From the NCBI RefSeq assembly GCF_009707125.1, contig NZ_WLVL01000028.1, positions 1 through 64,000 on the forward strand: a stretch of DNA of 64,000 nucleotides. Reading direction: 5' to 3'. This stretch comes from Arsenicicoccus cauae. GTDB taxonomy: Bacteria; Actinomycetota; Actinomycetes; Actinomycetales; Dermatophilaceae. Shown here piece by piece: positions 1 to 7,999 of the stretch. The notes below the pieces were generated by a model, which saw only the letters and a list, made by a program, of their open reading frames with translations, was not told the origin of the DNA and did no database searches. How positions within the stretch are numbered: the stretch's first letter is position 1; every line of letters starts with the position of its first letter. Made by a program: the position numbers and the translations under genes.

Positions 1-1
1 G

Positions 2-268
2 GCTCCGATCCCAGCCTCTTCGGGCAAGACCCACCGACACCGGCTCAACCGAGGCGGTGACCGACAAGCCAACGCCGCGCTCTACCGGATCGTGCTGTGC
101 CGGCTGCGCTGGGATCCCCGCACCCAGGCCTACCTGCACCGCCGCACTGCCGAGGGACTCTCGAAGAAAGACATCATCCGCTGCCTCAAACGACTCATCG
201 CCCGCGAGATCTACTACGTCCTCACCCGGGAGCGCATCGAGCCCGGACACCTCGCTACCGCCGCTTGA
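2..268 (+). CDS. IS110-family transposase, C-terminal part (cut by window edge)
   Basis: The frame is open from the window edge and encodes the last 88 residues of a transposase. It contains the run RLNRGGDRQANAAL followed by TAEGLSKKDIIRCLKRLIAREIY, here split over residues 16-29 and 53-75, which is typical of the C-terminal transposase_20 region of IS110/IS1111 elements. These enzymes recombine DNA with an N-terminal DEDD domain and a conserved serine in the C-terminal domain; the DEDD part lies outside the window, so activity cannot be judged. The gene ends TTGACATCCATAGGAGCATC-like sequence, probably the element's right edge. It sits directly upstream of a decayed tryptophanase gene. Confidence 0.85.
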   Translation, partial: APIPASSGKTHRHRLNRGGDRQANAALYRIVLCRLRWDPRTQAYLHRRTAEGLSKKDIIRCLKRLIAREIYYVLTRERIEPGHLATAA

Positions 269-390
269 CATCCATAGGAGCATCCTCGCGCGGGGCTGAC
301 TCCGCGCGCACCTGACTCCCCGCGCACCGGCATACGGCCTGGCACGAACCCTGGCCGAGGGGTTGTCGCAGGCCCCTGGCACAAGGGGCC

Positions 391-679
391 ATGGACACCG
401 GCGTCTGCCACGAGCCGCAGCTCCGCACCGTCATCGAGCCGTTCCGCAGCCACAGCGTGGGGCCGCTGCGCCTGACCACCGCCGCCGAGCGCCGCCCCAA
501 GGCCGCCGAGGCGCACCACAACCTCCTCCAGCTGCGCGCCGAGGACGTGCTGATCGACCTGATCACCGACTCGGGGACCGGCGCCATGAGCCGCGCGCCG
601 GCAACCCGCCGGGACACGCATCGTGGAGGAGCCGCCGGCTCTGCGGCACTTCACCGCGAGGTTCGCGCCCATGACCTGA
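391..679 (+). pseudogene. tryptophanase / tyrosine phenol-lyase relic with internal deletion
   Basis: Two ends of a beta-eliminating lyase are fused here. From about 430 to 595 one frame reads IEPFRSHSVGPLRLTT and then LRAEDVLIDLITDSGTGAMS, the conserved N-terminal block of tryptophanase and tyrosine phenol-lyase. From about 612 to 679 another frame reads GTRIVEEPPALRHFTARFAP and stops, matching the conserved C-terminal end of the same family. The intact enzymes are about 460 residues, so the central roughly 370-390 residues, including the PLP lysine region, are gone and the frame is shifted. The gene must be inactive. The transposase remnant 120 bases upstream suggests IS-linked decay. The family match is by eye. 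Confidence 0.75.
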
Positions 680-719
680 TCGTGACCGCACGATGCCCGA
701 TTCGTCACCTTCGCCCGGG

Positions 720-725
720 CACAAT
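720..725 (+). promoter_or_regulatory. -10 box CACAAT of the VWA lipoprotein gene
   Basis: CACAAT ends 7 bases before the ATG at 733, so transcription would start at or next to the start codon. The same CACAAT-N7 arrangement precedes trpS and the DUF4440 gene. Confidence 0.45.
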
Positions 726-732
726 GCACCGT

Positions 733-1743
733 ATGCCGTCCCGCCACCGTCACGCCCCCGTCGCCGCCACGGCGCGGGTCCTGTCGGCGCTGTCCGCGCT
801 GTCGGCCGCGACGCTGGTGCTCGCCGGCTGCTCCGACGCCACGCGCACGACCACCAGCACGAGCACGGTCACGTCGGCGGTGCAGGGCACCGCGTCGGGG
901 GCCGTGGCCCGGGCGACGTCGGCGTCCTCCGCGGGTCAGGTCGGCTCTGCAGCGGGCGACGCGGCGGGCGACACGGCGGGCTCCGGTGACGCCCGCCTGC
1001 TGCTCGTGCTCGACTCCTCGGGGTCCATGGCCGAGCGCGACGGGCGGGGGCGCACCCGCATGGAGGGCGCCCAGGACGCGCTGCGCTCCCTCGTGCAGGA
1101 GCTGCCGGACGGTGCCCAGGTCGGCCTCCGCGTCTACGGCTCACGGGTCAAGGTCGCCGGCAGGGCCGCCCCCGGCTCACGCGCCTGCACCGACACGCGG
1201 CTCGTGACGCCGGTGGGGCCTCTCGATCGTCCTGCCCTCACGACGGCGATCGACGCGTTCTCGCCGCACGGCGACACCCCCATCGGCTACGCGCTCGAGC
1301 AGGTGGCGGGCGACCTCGGCAGCACCGGTCGCCGGTCGGTCGTGCTGGTCTCGGACGGCGAGGAGTCCTGCTCCGCCGACCCGTGCCTGGTCGCCAGGAG
1401 CCTCGCCGGGCAGGGCATCGACCTGCACGTGCACACGGTCGGCCTGGAGGTTGAGCCCGCCGCCCGCCGTCAGCTGCGGTGCGTGGCCGAGGCGACGGGC
1501 GGCACCTACCAGGACGCCACCGGGGACGACCTCACCCGCATCGTGTCCGCCGCCGTGGGCTCGGCCCGGTCCGCCGGCTCCGGCTGGTCCGCGCCGGGCA
1601 GCGGCTGGTGGGGGCGAGGCGGCCTGGCCGGGCTCGGCGGCGACGCCAACCCGGGCGCGATCGGGGCCACCATGCTCGTCCTGCTGCTCCTGTGGCTGCT
1701 CACGCGCGGGGGCGGACGACGCACCGGCGAGCGCAGGGACTGA
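733..1743 (+). CDS. VWA-domain lipoprotein
   Basis: This encodes a 336-residue surface lipoprotein with a von Willebrand factor A domain. The N-terminus is basic, followed by a hydrophobic stretch and a lipobox LAGC with the lipidated Cys at residue 33. A Thr/Ser/Ala-rich spacer leads to the VWA domain, whose metal-ion site begins with DSSGS at residue 94. The C-terminus has a Gly/Ser/Trp-rich stretch and a hydrophobic segment LVLLLLWLLTRGGGRR, so the protein may be anchored at both ends. The start at 733 is chosen because of the -10-like CACAAT 7 bases upstream; ATG 724 is the alternative. The same frame is open upstream only because it crosses the tryptophanase relic. Ligand and function are unknown. 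Confidence 0.85.
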   Translation: MPSRHRHAPVAATARVLSALSALSAATLVLAGCSDATRTTTSTSTVTSAVQGTASGAVARATSASSAGQVGSAAGDAAGDTAGSGDARLLLVLDSSGSMAERDGRGRTRMEGAQDALRSLVQELPDGAQVGLRVYGSRVKVAGRAAPGSRACTDTRLVTPVGPLDRPALTTAIDAFSPHGDTPIGYALEQVAGDLGSTGRRSVVLVSDGEESCSADPCLVARSLAGQGIDLHVHTVGLEVEPAARRQLRCVAEATGGTYQDATGDDLTRIVSAAVGSARSAGSGWSAPGSGWWGRGGLAGLGGDANPGAIGATMLVLLLLWLLTRGGGRRTGERRD

Positions 1744-1926
1744 TCGGGCTCGGCTCGGCAGGCCCCGCGTGCACGACTGCTGCACGGGCCCCCGACGCGC
1801 TCACGAATCCCGTTGTGCCGCTAGCGATCGGTCCGCCTCGGCGCCTCAGGAGTGCAGCAGCTGTGCACGCTCCCACGGCATACGGCCTGATCGGCGCGCA
1901 TGTCCGCCGCGAGGGCGTCCACGTGG

Positions 1927-1932
1927 CAACAT
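1927..1932 (+). promoter_or_regulatory. possible -10 box CAACAT
   Basis: CAACAT ends 7 bases before the ATG at 1940, matching the spacing seen at other genes here. It is weak evidence on its own. Confidence 0.25.
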
Positions 1933-1939
1933 GTTTGGC

Positions 1940-2053
1940 ATGACCGCACTGCACACCGCTGCCGCGCTGGCTGCCGCGCCGCTCTCGGCCTCGCGCGACG
2001 TCGCCGTCGCCGTCCTCATCGTCCTGCTGCTGATCTGGCTGCTCGGCAAGTGA
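1940..2053 (+). CDS. small single-pass membrane protein
   Basis: This would be a 37-residue protein with one transmembrane segment, VAVAVLIVLLLIWLLGK, at its C-terminus. An in-frame ATG at 1931 would add three residues. No Shine-Dalgarno sequence is visible, but a -10-like CAACAT sits 7 bases upstream, so a leaderless message is possible. A strong inverted repeat follows at 2093-2139, as expected at the end of a transcription unit. I do not recognise the family, and so short an open frame in GC-rich DNA could be chance. Confidence 0.4.
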   Translation: MTALHTAAALAAAPLSASRDVAVAVLIVLLLIWLLGK

Positions 2054-2092
2054 GCTGACGCGTCGAGCTGCGCCGCCCACCACAGCCCGGCA

Positions 2093-2139
2093 CACCGGGG
2101 ACGTTCGTGCTCGATACGTGGGCACGAACGTCCCCGGTG
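2093..2139. terminator. perfect 18-bp inverted repeat, bidirectional terminator candidate
   Basis: Arms 2093-2110 and 2122-2139 are exact reverse complements with an 11-base loop. The hairpin lies between the small plus-strand gene and the 3' end of the minus-strand aldo-keto reductase. There is no U-tract, as is common in actinobacteria. Confidence 0.7.
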
Positions 2140-2174
2140 CTGCGGGAGCGTGTCGCGGGGAGGACCGTCGGCCC

Positions 2175-3026
2175 TCAGTCGGTGACCGCGCCGACCGCGA
2201 ACTCGTCCGGCTCGGGCCCGGTGCGCATCCCCCGGTCCAGGTCGCCGATCCGCTCCATCTGGTCCTCGGTCAGCTCGAGCCGCAGCGCGCCGTAGTTCTC
2301 CTCGATGCGCGCGGGCGTCACCGACTTGGGGATCACCACGGAGCCGAGCTGCAGGTGCCAGCGCAGGATCACCTGGGCGGGCGTCGCCCCGACCTCGTCG
2401 GCGATCGCCCGGATCGTCTCGTCCTGCATCACCTGCTTGCCGGAGGCGAGGGGGCTCCAGTCCTCCGTGACGATGCCCGCCTCGGCGTCGTAGGCGCGCA
2501 GCTCGCGCTGCTGCAGGTAGGGGTGAAGCTCGATCTGGTTGACCGCGGGGGCGACCCCCGTCTCGTCGACCAGACGCTGCAGGTGCGGGACGTGGAAGTT
2601 GCAGACGCCGACGGACCGTACCCGCCCGGAGTCGCGCAGCTCCAGCAGCGCCTTCCAGGTCTCGACGTACGCGTCTGCCGACGGGACCGGCCAGTGGATG
2701 AGGTAGAGGTCCAGGACGTCCAGGCCCAGCTTGTCCATCGAGGTGTCGAACGCCCGCAGCGTCCGGTCCCGGCCGTGCGCGTCGTTCCACAGCTTGGTGG
2801 TGACGAACACCTCGTCGCGGGCCACGTCCGACGCGGCGAGCGCCTGACCGACCCCCTCCTCGTTGCCGTAGGCGGCGGCCGTGTCCAGGTGGCGGTAGCC
2901 CGTGGCCAGGGCGTGCGTGACCGCGTCGACGACCTGGTCCTCGGGCACCTGCCACACCCCGAAGCCGAGCTGCGGGATGGCGTGGCCGTCGTTGAGCGTG
3001 ATCTGTGGGGCTGTGGTCTGCGTCAT
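2175..3026 (-). CDS. aldo/keto reductase
   Basis: This is a 283-residue NADPH-dependent aldo/keto reductase, a cytoplasmic TIM barrel of the 2,5-diketo-D-gluconate reductase (AKR5) type. The catalytic tetrad is visible: Asp48 in [10 protein letters not shown], Tyr53 in the same block, Lys78 in VTTKLW, and His111 in LYLIHWP. The cofactor-phosphate loop [13 protein letters not shown] is present near residue 235. Length matches the family. Its substrate cannot be read from sequence; small aldehydes, ketones or keto sugars are typical. It is divergent from the carboxylase gene, and its start fits a leaderless message. Confidence 0.93.
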   Translation of the reverse strand: MTQTTAPQITLNDGHAIPQLGFGVWQVPEDQVVDAVTHALATGYRHLDTAAAYGNEEGVGQALAASDVARDEVFVTTKLWNDAHGRDRTLRAFDTSMDKLGLDVLDLYLIHWPVPSADAYVETWKALLELRDSGRVRSVGVCNFHVPHLQRLVDETGVAPAVNQIELHPYLQQRELRAYDAEAGIVTEDWSPLASGKQVMQDETIRAIADEVGATPAQVILRWHLQLGSVVIPKSVTPARIEENYGALRLELTEDQMERIGDLDRGMRTGPEPDEFAVGAVTD

Positions 3027-3032
3027 ACGGCC

Positions 3033-3038
3033 AGCCTA
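3033..3038 (-). promoter_or_regulatory. -10 box TAGGCT of the aldo/keto reductase gene
   Basis: On the minus strand TAGGCT is followed by six bases and then the ATG at 3026. No convincing -35 box is seen. Confidence 0.55.
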
Positions 3039-3131
3039 TGCCGCGAGGTGCCCGACGCCGGACGTCGCACACCACCCGCCGTCTGACGCAGATCACACAC
3101 CCGTCGGCAAGCCCCCGAGGGTGGGCGGCAG

Positions 3132-3137
3132 TAGAGT
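3132..3137 (+). promoter_or_regulatory. -10 box TAGAGT of the carboxylase alpha gene
   Basis: TAGAGT is followed by seven bases and the ATG at 3145. There is no Shine-Dalgarno sequence, so the mRNA is probably leaderless. Confidence 0.55.
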
Positions 3138-3144
3138 CCGAGCC

Positions 3145-4926
3145 ATGGCGTCCATCACCAAAGTCCTGATCGCTAACCGCGGCGAGATCGCCGTCCGCGT
3201 GGCCCGAGCCTGCAAGGACGCAGGCATCGGGTCCGTGGCCGTCTACGCCGAGCCCGACCGAGATGCGCTGCACGTCAAGGTCGCCGACGAGGCCTATGCC
3301 CTCGGCGGGTCGACGCCCGGCGAGTCCTATCTCGTGCAGGACAAGCTCCTGGAGATCGCCCGCCAGTCCGGCGCCGACGCCGTGCACCCGGGCTACGGCT
3401 TCCTCTCGGAGAACGCCGACTTCGCGCAGGCCGTGATCGACGCCGGGCTGATCTGGATCGGGCCGCCGCCCGCCGCGATCGACGGCCTCGGCGACAAGGT
3501 CAAGGCCCGCCACATCGCGACCAAGGCCGACGCGCCGCTGGTGCCCGGCACCAAGGAGCCGGTCGGCGGGGCCGACGAGGTGGTCGCCTTCGCTCAGGAG
3601 CACGGTCTCCCCGTGGCCATCAAGGCCGCGTATGGCGGCGGCGGGCGCGGCCTCAAGGTCGCCCGCACCATGGAGGAGATCCCCGAGCTGTTCGACTCCG
3701 CGGTGCGCGAGGCGGTCACGGCGTTCGGGCGCGGCGAGTGCTTCGTGGAGCGCTTCCTGGACAAGCCGCGGCACGTCGAGACCCAGTGCCTGGCCGACCA
3801 GCACGGCAACGTCGTCGTGGTGTCGACGCGCGACTGCTCCCTGCAGCGCCGCAACCAGAAGCTCGTCGAGGAGGCCCCCGCGCCGTTCCTCAGCGACGAG
3901 CAGAACGCCGAGCTGGTCCGCGCCTCCAAGGCGATCCTCCGGGAGGCCGGTTACTACGGCGCCGGGACCTGCGAGTTCCTCGTCGGCCAGGACGGCGTCA
4001 TCTCCTTCCTCGAGGTCAACACCCGCCTGCAGGTGGAGCACCCGGTGTCCGAGGAGGTCACCGGCATCGACCTGGTCCGCGAGATGTTCCGCATCGCCGA
4101 GGGCCAGGAGCTGGGCTACGACGACCTGCCGGCCCACGCGCACTCCATCGAGTTCCGTCTCAACGGCGAGGACGCCGGCCGGAACTTCCTGCCCGCCCCG
4201 GGCACCGTGGCGGTCTTCGAGCCGCCGGCCGGGCCGGGCGTGCGCCTGGACACCGGGATCGTCGAGGGCGACGTCATCGGCGGCAACTTCGACTCCATGC
4301 TCGCCAAGCTGATCGTCACCGGCCGCACCCGTCAGCAGGCGGTGGAGCGTGCCCGCCGCGCCCTGGACGAGTTCGTCATCGAGGGCATGCCGACAGTTCT
4401 TCCCTTCCACCGCAAGGTGGTTCGCGACGAGGCCTTCGCCCCGAGCGAGCCGGACGCGCCGTTCACGGTGCACACTCGGTGGATCGAGACGGAGTTCGAC
4501 AACGACATCGAGCCGTTCGCCGGCGGCGGGGCCGAGGCCCCCGAGACCGAGGAGCGCCAGAAGGTCGTCGTCGAGGTCGGCGGCAAGCGGCTCGAGGTGT
4601 CGCTGCCCGGCACCCTGTCGCTCGGTGGCGGCGGGGGCGGCGCCGCCCGCAAGAAGGCTCCGCGGCGTGCCTCGGGCGGTCGTGCCGGCGGCGGCGCGGC
4701 GTCGGGCGACTCCCTCACCGCGCCCATGCAGGGCACGATCGTCAAGATCGCCGTCGAGGAGGGCCAGGAGGTGCAGGCCGGCGAGCTCGTGCTCGTCCTC
4801 GAGGCGATGAAGATGGAGCAGCCGATCAACGCCCACAAGGCCGGCACCATCGCGAGCATCTCGGCGGCCGTCGGCGAGACCGTCTCCAACGGCGCGGTGC
4901 TCATGGAGATCAAGGACCCCGCCTGA
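3145..4926 (+). CDS. accA3: acetyl-/propionyl-CoA carboxylase alpha subunit (biotin carboxylase + BCCP)
   Basis: This 593-residue protein fuses biotin carboxylase with the biotin carrier domain, as in actinobacterial AccA3/BccA. The N-terminus [18 protein letters not shown] opens the carboxylase, the ATP-grasp glycine loop YGGGGRGLK lies near residue 164, and the block [14 protein letters not shown] marks the active site. After a Gly/Ala/Lys/Arg-rich linker near 490-525 comes the carrier domain with the biotinyl lysine Lys556 in EAMKME. It carboxylates biotin with ATP and bicarbonate for a separate AccD-type carboxyltransferase, feeding malonyl- or methylmalonyl-CoA synthesis. No carboxyltransferase gene is in the window, so the acyl specificity is open. 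The stop codon is joined to a repeat element. Confidence 0.96.
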   Translation: MASITKVLIANRGEIAVRVARACKDAGIGSVAVYAEPDRDALHVKVADEAYALGGSTPGESYLVQDKLLEIARQSGADAVHPGYGFLSENADFAQAVIDAGLIWIGPPPAAIDGLGDKVKARHIATKADAPLVPGTKEPVGGADEVVAFAQEHGLPVAIKAAYGGGGRGLKVARTMEEIPELFDSAVREAVTAFGRGECFVERFLDKPRHVETQCLADQHGNVVVVSTRDCSLQRRNQKLVEEAPAPFLSDEQNAELVRASKAILREAGYYGAGTCEFLVGQDGVISFLEVNTRLQVEHPVSEEVTGIDLVREMFRIAEGQELGYDDLPAHAHSIEFRLNGEDAGRNFLPAPGTVAVFEPPAGPGVRLDTGIVEGDVIGGNFDSMLAKLIVTGRTRQQAVERARRALDEFVIEGMPTVLPFHRKVVRDEAFAPSEPDAPFTVHTRWIETEFDNDIEPFAGGGAEAPETEERQKVVVEVGGKRLEVSLPGTLSLGGGGGGAARKKAPRRASGGRAGGGAASGDSLTAPMQGTIVKIAVEEGQEVQAGELVLVLEAMKMEQPINAHKAGTIASISAAVGETVSNGAVLMEIKDPA

Positions 4927-4930
4927 CCTA

Positions 4931-4987
4931 CCGGGGGTAAGGGCATCGACCGGCCTTCGTTCGCCAGGTCGATGCCCTTACCCCCGG
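4931..4987. repeat. stop-codon-joined palindromic repeat, copy 1 (perfect 21-bp hairpin)
   Basis: Arms 4931-4951 and 4967-4987 are perfectly complementary and enclose a 15-base loop. The element starts CCTACCGGGGG right after the TGA of the carboxylase gene. This copy belongs to the same family as the 50-bp tandem repeats elsewhere but has become a full hairpin, and would act as a terminator. Confidence 0.85.
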
Positions 4988-5111
4988 CGGATCTGTGGGG
5001 CGGGCGTCTCCGAGGCGTGACGGGGGCGTCTCCGGGGGCATGGCCGCGCCGAGGCTCGGGGGCGCGTCGATCGGCCGCACCGAGGCGGGGAGACGGTGGC
5101 TGGTCGTGCAA

Positions 5112-5160
5112 CGGGCCTGTCGGCATACGAGCCCCGAGAGGTCGTATGCCGACAGGCCCG
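5112..5160. terminator. perfect 19-bp inverted repeat
   Basis: Arms 5112-5130 and 5142-5160 are exact reverse complements with an 11-base loop. It stands just after the 3' end of the minus-strand DJ-1 gene and contains GGCATACGA/TCGTATGCC in the stem. It probably terminates the DJ-1 transcript. The 120 bases between this hairpin and the repeat at 4987 show nothing else. Confidence 0.65.
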
Positions 5161-5177
5161 CCGTCGGACGGGGTGGC

Positions 5178-5702
5178 TCAGCCCGCCAGCGCCGCCACGA
5201 CGGCCTTGTTGAACGCCGGGATGTCGTCGGGCTTGCGCGAGGTGATGAGGTTGTCGCTCGTCACGACCTCCTCGTCGACCCACTCGCCCCCGGCGTTGCG
5301 GATGTCGGTCTGCAGGCTCGGCCAGGACGTGAGCCGCTTGCCGCGCACGACGTCCGCCTCGATCAGGGTCCACGGGGCGTGGCAGATCGCGGCGACCGGC
5401 TTGCCCGACCCCATGAACTCCTTGACGAACCCGACGGCGTCCTCGTCCAGGCGCAGCGCGTCGGGGTTGGCGACGCCGCCGGGGAGCACGAGAGCGGCGT
5501 AGTCGCCGACCGCGGCGTCGGACACCACGACGTCGACGGCCTGCGTCGCGGCCTTGTCGAGGTGGTCGAAGGTTTGGACCTCACCCGGCTCGGGGCTGAG
5601 CAGGACCGGCTCGTGGCCTGCATCCTTGACGGCCTGCCAGGGGTCGGTCAGCTCCACGCGCTCGATGCCTTCGCTGGCGACGAGGAATGCGACCTTGGAC
5701 AT
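5178..5702 (-). CDS. DJ-1/PfpI family protein
   Basis: This 174-residue cytoplasmic protein belongs to the type-1 glutamine amidotransferase-like DJ-1/PfpI family. The nucleophile-elbow cysteine is Cys107 in AAICHAPW, followed by His108, and the conserved acidic residue sits in the N-terminal EGIERVEL segment. Members with this layout (PfpI, YhbO) are reported as stress-related proteases, glyoxalases or deglycases; the exact reaction is disputed. A good Shine-Dalgarno AGGAGG stands just upstream of the ATG. It is monocistronic, with a hairpin behind it. Confidence 0.9.
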   Translation of the reverse strand: MSKVAFLVASEGIERVELTDPWQAVKDAGHEPVLLSPEPGEVQTFDHLDKAATQAVDVVVSDAAVGDYAALVLPGGVANPDALRLDEDAVGFVKEFMGSGKPVAAICHAPWTLIEADVVRGKRLTSWPSLQTDIRNAGGEWVDEEVVTSDNLITSRKPDDIPAFNKAVVAALAG

Positions 5703-5865
5703 GCTGCCTCCTAGGGGTGATGACGGGGGACGCGATCCGTCCCCCGCCGGTTGTCCGTACCCGGGTCGGGGCGGCGCGATACCTGGGGTCCTGCGGGAAC
5801 CCTCGCGTGCCTAGACTCGCTGAGCATCACGACACCGCCGTCGGCGGTCCGGACGAGGAGCGAGC

Positions 5866-6216
5866 ATGGTGAAGTTCAACGACATCGTCGGCAAGGCCGG
5901 CAAGGCGGCCAGCCAGGCTGCGGGCAAGGCGAAGCAGTACATCGAGGACAACCCGGACAAGGTGTCCGGCGGGCTCGACAAGGTGGGCGGCCTCGTCGAC
6001 AAGGGCACCAAGGGTCGGTTCAGCCGCCAGATCCAGCAGGGCCGTGACCTGGCCAAGGACAAGCTGGTGCACGGCAGGTCCGGGACCTCGCCGGCCGGTC
6101 AGCCCGCTGGCACCACCGATCCCACGGTCCGGCCGTCGACCGGCGAGACCTTCGACACGACCACGGTCCGTCCCGAAGCTGACACCACGGGACGCGGACC
6201 CGGCCAGGTCGGCTGA
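5866..6216 (+). CDS. Rv0909/MT0933-type small protein (putative antitoxin family)
   Basis: This 116-residue protein carries the pattern of the MT0933/Rv0909 family: an N-terminal amphipathic helix rich in Lys, Gly and Ala, then DNPDKVSGGLDKVGGLVDKGT and a second helix ending DLAKDKLV. The last 45 residues are Thr/Pro/Gly-rich and look disordered. Databases label the family a putative toxin-antitoxin antitoxin, but no partner toxin gene is adjacent, so the label should be treated as a name only. The start has the Shine-Dalgarno GAGGAGCGAGC, and TAGACT about 50 bases upstream is a possible -10 box. Confidence 0.8.
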   Translation: MVKFNDIVGKAGKAASQAAGKAKQYIEDNPDKVSGGLDKVGGLVDKGTKGRFSRQIQQGRDLAKDKLVHGRSGTSPAGQPAGTTDPTVRPSTGETFDTTTVRPEADTTGRGPGQVG

Positions 6217-6224
6217 CCGAGCAG

Positions 6225-6291
6225 ACCTACCGGGGGCGGGATCATCAGCCTGGCGAACGAAGCCCGGTCGATGCCCTTGCCCCCGGTAGGT
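6225..6291. repeat. 50-bp-family repeat, copy 2
   Basis: The element is bounded by ACCTACCGGGGGC (6225-6237) and its exact inverse GCCCCCGGTAGGT (6279-6291). Its right edge is joined to the TGA of the minus-strand lpdA-like gene. It lies between two convergent genes and can serve as a terminator for both. Confidence 0.85.
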
Positions 6292-7727
6292 CACTCGCTG
6301 GTGTGCAGGCGGCGGGCGGCCTCCGCGAGCGACCCGCTGATCGAGGGATAGACCGTGATGGTCTGCGCCATCTGGTCGACGGTGAGGCGGTTCTCGACGG
6401 CGAGGGCGACGGGAAAGATCAGCTCCGACGCCTTCGGCGCCACGACCACGCCCCCCATCACCAGGCCGGAGACCTTGCGGGCATACAGCTTGATGAATCC
6501 GTCGGTGAAGCGGTCCATCTTGGCGCGGGCGTTGGTGGCGAGTGGCATCGTGACCTCGCGCACGTCCAGGCGCTGCTCGGCCACCTGCTGGGCCGAGACC
6601 CCCACGGTGGCGATCTCGGGGTCGGTGAAGATCGTGGCCGACACGCCCGTCAGGCTGATCGGGTGGACGGCGTCGCCGAGGGCGTGCCACATGGCGGTGC
6701 GCCCCTGCATGGCGGCGACCGACGCGAGCGGCAGCGCCGAGGTGCAGTCGCCGGCGGCGTAGATGCCGTTGACCGAGGCGCGCGAGACCCGGTCGACCTC
6801 GATGTGCCCGGAGTCGGCCAGCTGCACGCCGACCGACTCGAGGCCGAGACCATCCGTGGCGGGCACCGACCCGACGGCCATGATGCAGTGCGAGCCCTCG
6901 ACGGTCCGGCCGTCGGTGAGGGTGGCCAGAACGCGGTCGCCGTGCCGCTCGACGGAGGCGGCGCGGGAGCGGTTGAGGACGTTCATGCCACGGCGGCGAA
7001 AGACGTCCTCGATGACGCGGGCCGCGTCGGGGTCCTCCCCCGGGAGCACCCGGTCGCGCGAGGAGATCAGCGTGACCGTGCTGTCGAGCGCGAGGTAGGC
7101 GTGCGCCAGCTCCGCGCCGGTGACGCCGGAGCCCACCACGATGAGGTGCTCGGGGATGTCCGGCAGGTCCCAGATCTGCTTCCACGTGAGGATCCGCTCG
7201 CCGTCGGGCTGGGCGGTCGGCAGCACGCGCGGCGTCGCTCCGGTGGCGACGAGGATGACGTCGGCGGTCAGCTCCTGCTCGGCCGAGCCGTCCGCGGGCG
7301 TGGCGACGACCCGGCCCGGACCGGCGACGCGGCCGACGCCGCGCACGATGGTGATCCCCTCGCTGAGGAGGCGGGCCTCGATGTCCTCGCTCTGCTTGCG
7401 GGCCAGCGCGAGGATCCGGGCGTTGACCGCGGGCAGGTCGGCGACGGTGACGTCATCGCCCTCCAGGTCGGACTCCCGGTGGGTCCTCGGGTCCTGGTAG
7501 TGCACGCCGAGGGCCCGCGAGTCCTCCATGCGGGTCATGAAGCTCGCGGTCGAGATGAGGGCCTTGCTGGGGACGCAGTCCGACAGGACGGCCGCGCCAC
7601 CGAGTCCGTCACGGTCCACGACGGTGACCGTCGCTCCGAGCTGGGCGGCGACGAGGGCGGCCTCGTAGCCGCCGGGCCCTCCACCGAGGATGACGACTGA
7701 CTGGTTGCGTTCGATCACGGCCCCCAT
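6291..7727 (-). CDS. lpdA: LpdA-like NAD(P)H-quinone reductase (flavoprotein)
   Basis: This 478-residue FAD protein has the fold of the disulfide reductases, with the FAD loop GGGPGGYEAA at residues 15-24, a second nucleotide loop VVGSGVTGAELAHA in the middle, and the FAD segment GIYAAGDCT. It lacks the redox disulfide: where classical enzymes have CxxxxC there is Ala46 and Cys51 (GGAAVLSDCVPSK). The C-terminal catalytic His-Pro is Tyr-Pro in TVYPSIS. This matches mycobacterial LpdA (Rv3303c), which reduces quinones rather than disulfides. Next to punA and pmmB, the order recalls Rv3303c-Rv3308. The start ATG 7727 is favoured by CAGGAT six bases upstream; the frame stays open 70 codons further. 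Confidence 0.9.
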   Translation of the reverse strand: MGAVIERNQSVVILGGGPGGYEAALVAAQLGATVTVVDRDGLGGAAVLSDCVPSKALISTASFMTRMEDSRALGVHYQDPRTHRESDLEGDDVTVADLPAVNARILALARKQSEDIEARLLSEGITIVRGVGRVAGPGRVVATPADGSAEQELTADVILVATGATPRVLPTAQPDGERILTWKQIWDLPDIPEHLIVVGSGVTGAELAHAYLALDSTVTLISSRDRVLPGEDPDAARVIEDVFRRRGMNVLNRSRAASVERHGDRVLATLTDGRTVEGSHCIMAVGSVPATDGLGLESVGVQLADSGHIEVDRVSRASVNGIYAAGDCTSALPLASVAAMQGRTAMWHALGDAVHPISLTGVSATIFTDPEIATVGVSAQQVAEQRLDVREVTMPLATNARAKMDRFTDGFIKLYARKVSGLVMGGVVVAPKASELIFPVALAVENRLTVDQMAQTITVYPSISGSLAEAARRLHTSE

Positions 7728-7733
7728 CCAACC

Positions 7734-7739
7734 ATCCTG
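7734..7739 (-). promoter_or_regulatory. -10 box CAGGAT of the lpdA-like gene
   Basis: On the minus strand CAGGAT is followed by six bases and the ATG at 7727. The first base departs from consensus. Confidence 0.4.
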
Positions 7740-7752
7740 GCTGGTCCTCGGC

Positions 7753-7920
7753 TCACCCGAGCAGACGCCGTATGACGGACCGCAGCTCCTCCTGCGCCGT
7801 CGCCGGGCGAGCACCGCCGGTGGAAAGGGCGGGGTGGCGGCAGCGCGGAGCCCGCTCGATCGGGAAGGTCGCGAGCCAGGGGTGCGCGGCATACACCTCC
7901 CACAGCGCGTCGGCCCCCAT
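7753..7920 (-). CDS. possible 55-residue protein
   Basis: A frame on the minus strand reads GADALWEVYAAHPWLATFPI near its start and ends EELRSVIRRLLG. The amino-acid mix is more protein-like than neighbouring shadow frames, and the frame sits between lpdA and the divergent punA. No Shine-Dalgarno sequence or family is recognised. It could be the tail of a longer protein or chance. Confidence 0.25.
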   Translation of the reverse strand: MGADALWEVYAAHPWLATFPIERAPRCRHPALSTGGARPATAQEELRSVIRRLLG

Positions 7921-7987
7921 GTGCGCGTGGTACCCACGCCGGCAGCTCGGGCTGGGCCGGGGCTCGGACGCGCGGCGGCCGTCCCCG

Positions 7988-7993
7988 TAGGGT
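7988..7993 (+). promoter_or_regulatory. -10 box TAGGGT of punA
   Basis: TAGGGT is followed by six bases and the ATG at 8000, giving a predicted leaderless transcript for the punA-pmmB-kinase run. Confidence 0.6.
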
Positions 7994-7999
7994 GAGCCC

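Noticed and set aside
391-723. Start of the VWA lipoprotein at 391
   Set aside because: That part of the frame encodes the tryptophanase relic; a signal peptide and lipobox follow the ATG at 733.
1846-4836. Open frame of 996 codons on the minus strand
   Set aside because: It overlaps the carboxylase alpha gene in antisense and the aldo-keto reductase in another frame, and has low-complexity composition.
5866-6216. Toxin-antitoxin pair
   Set aside because: The Rv0909-type protein has no adjacent toxin-like gene, so a two-gene system cannot be claimed.
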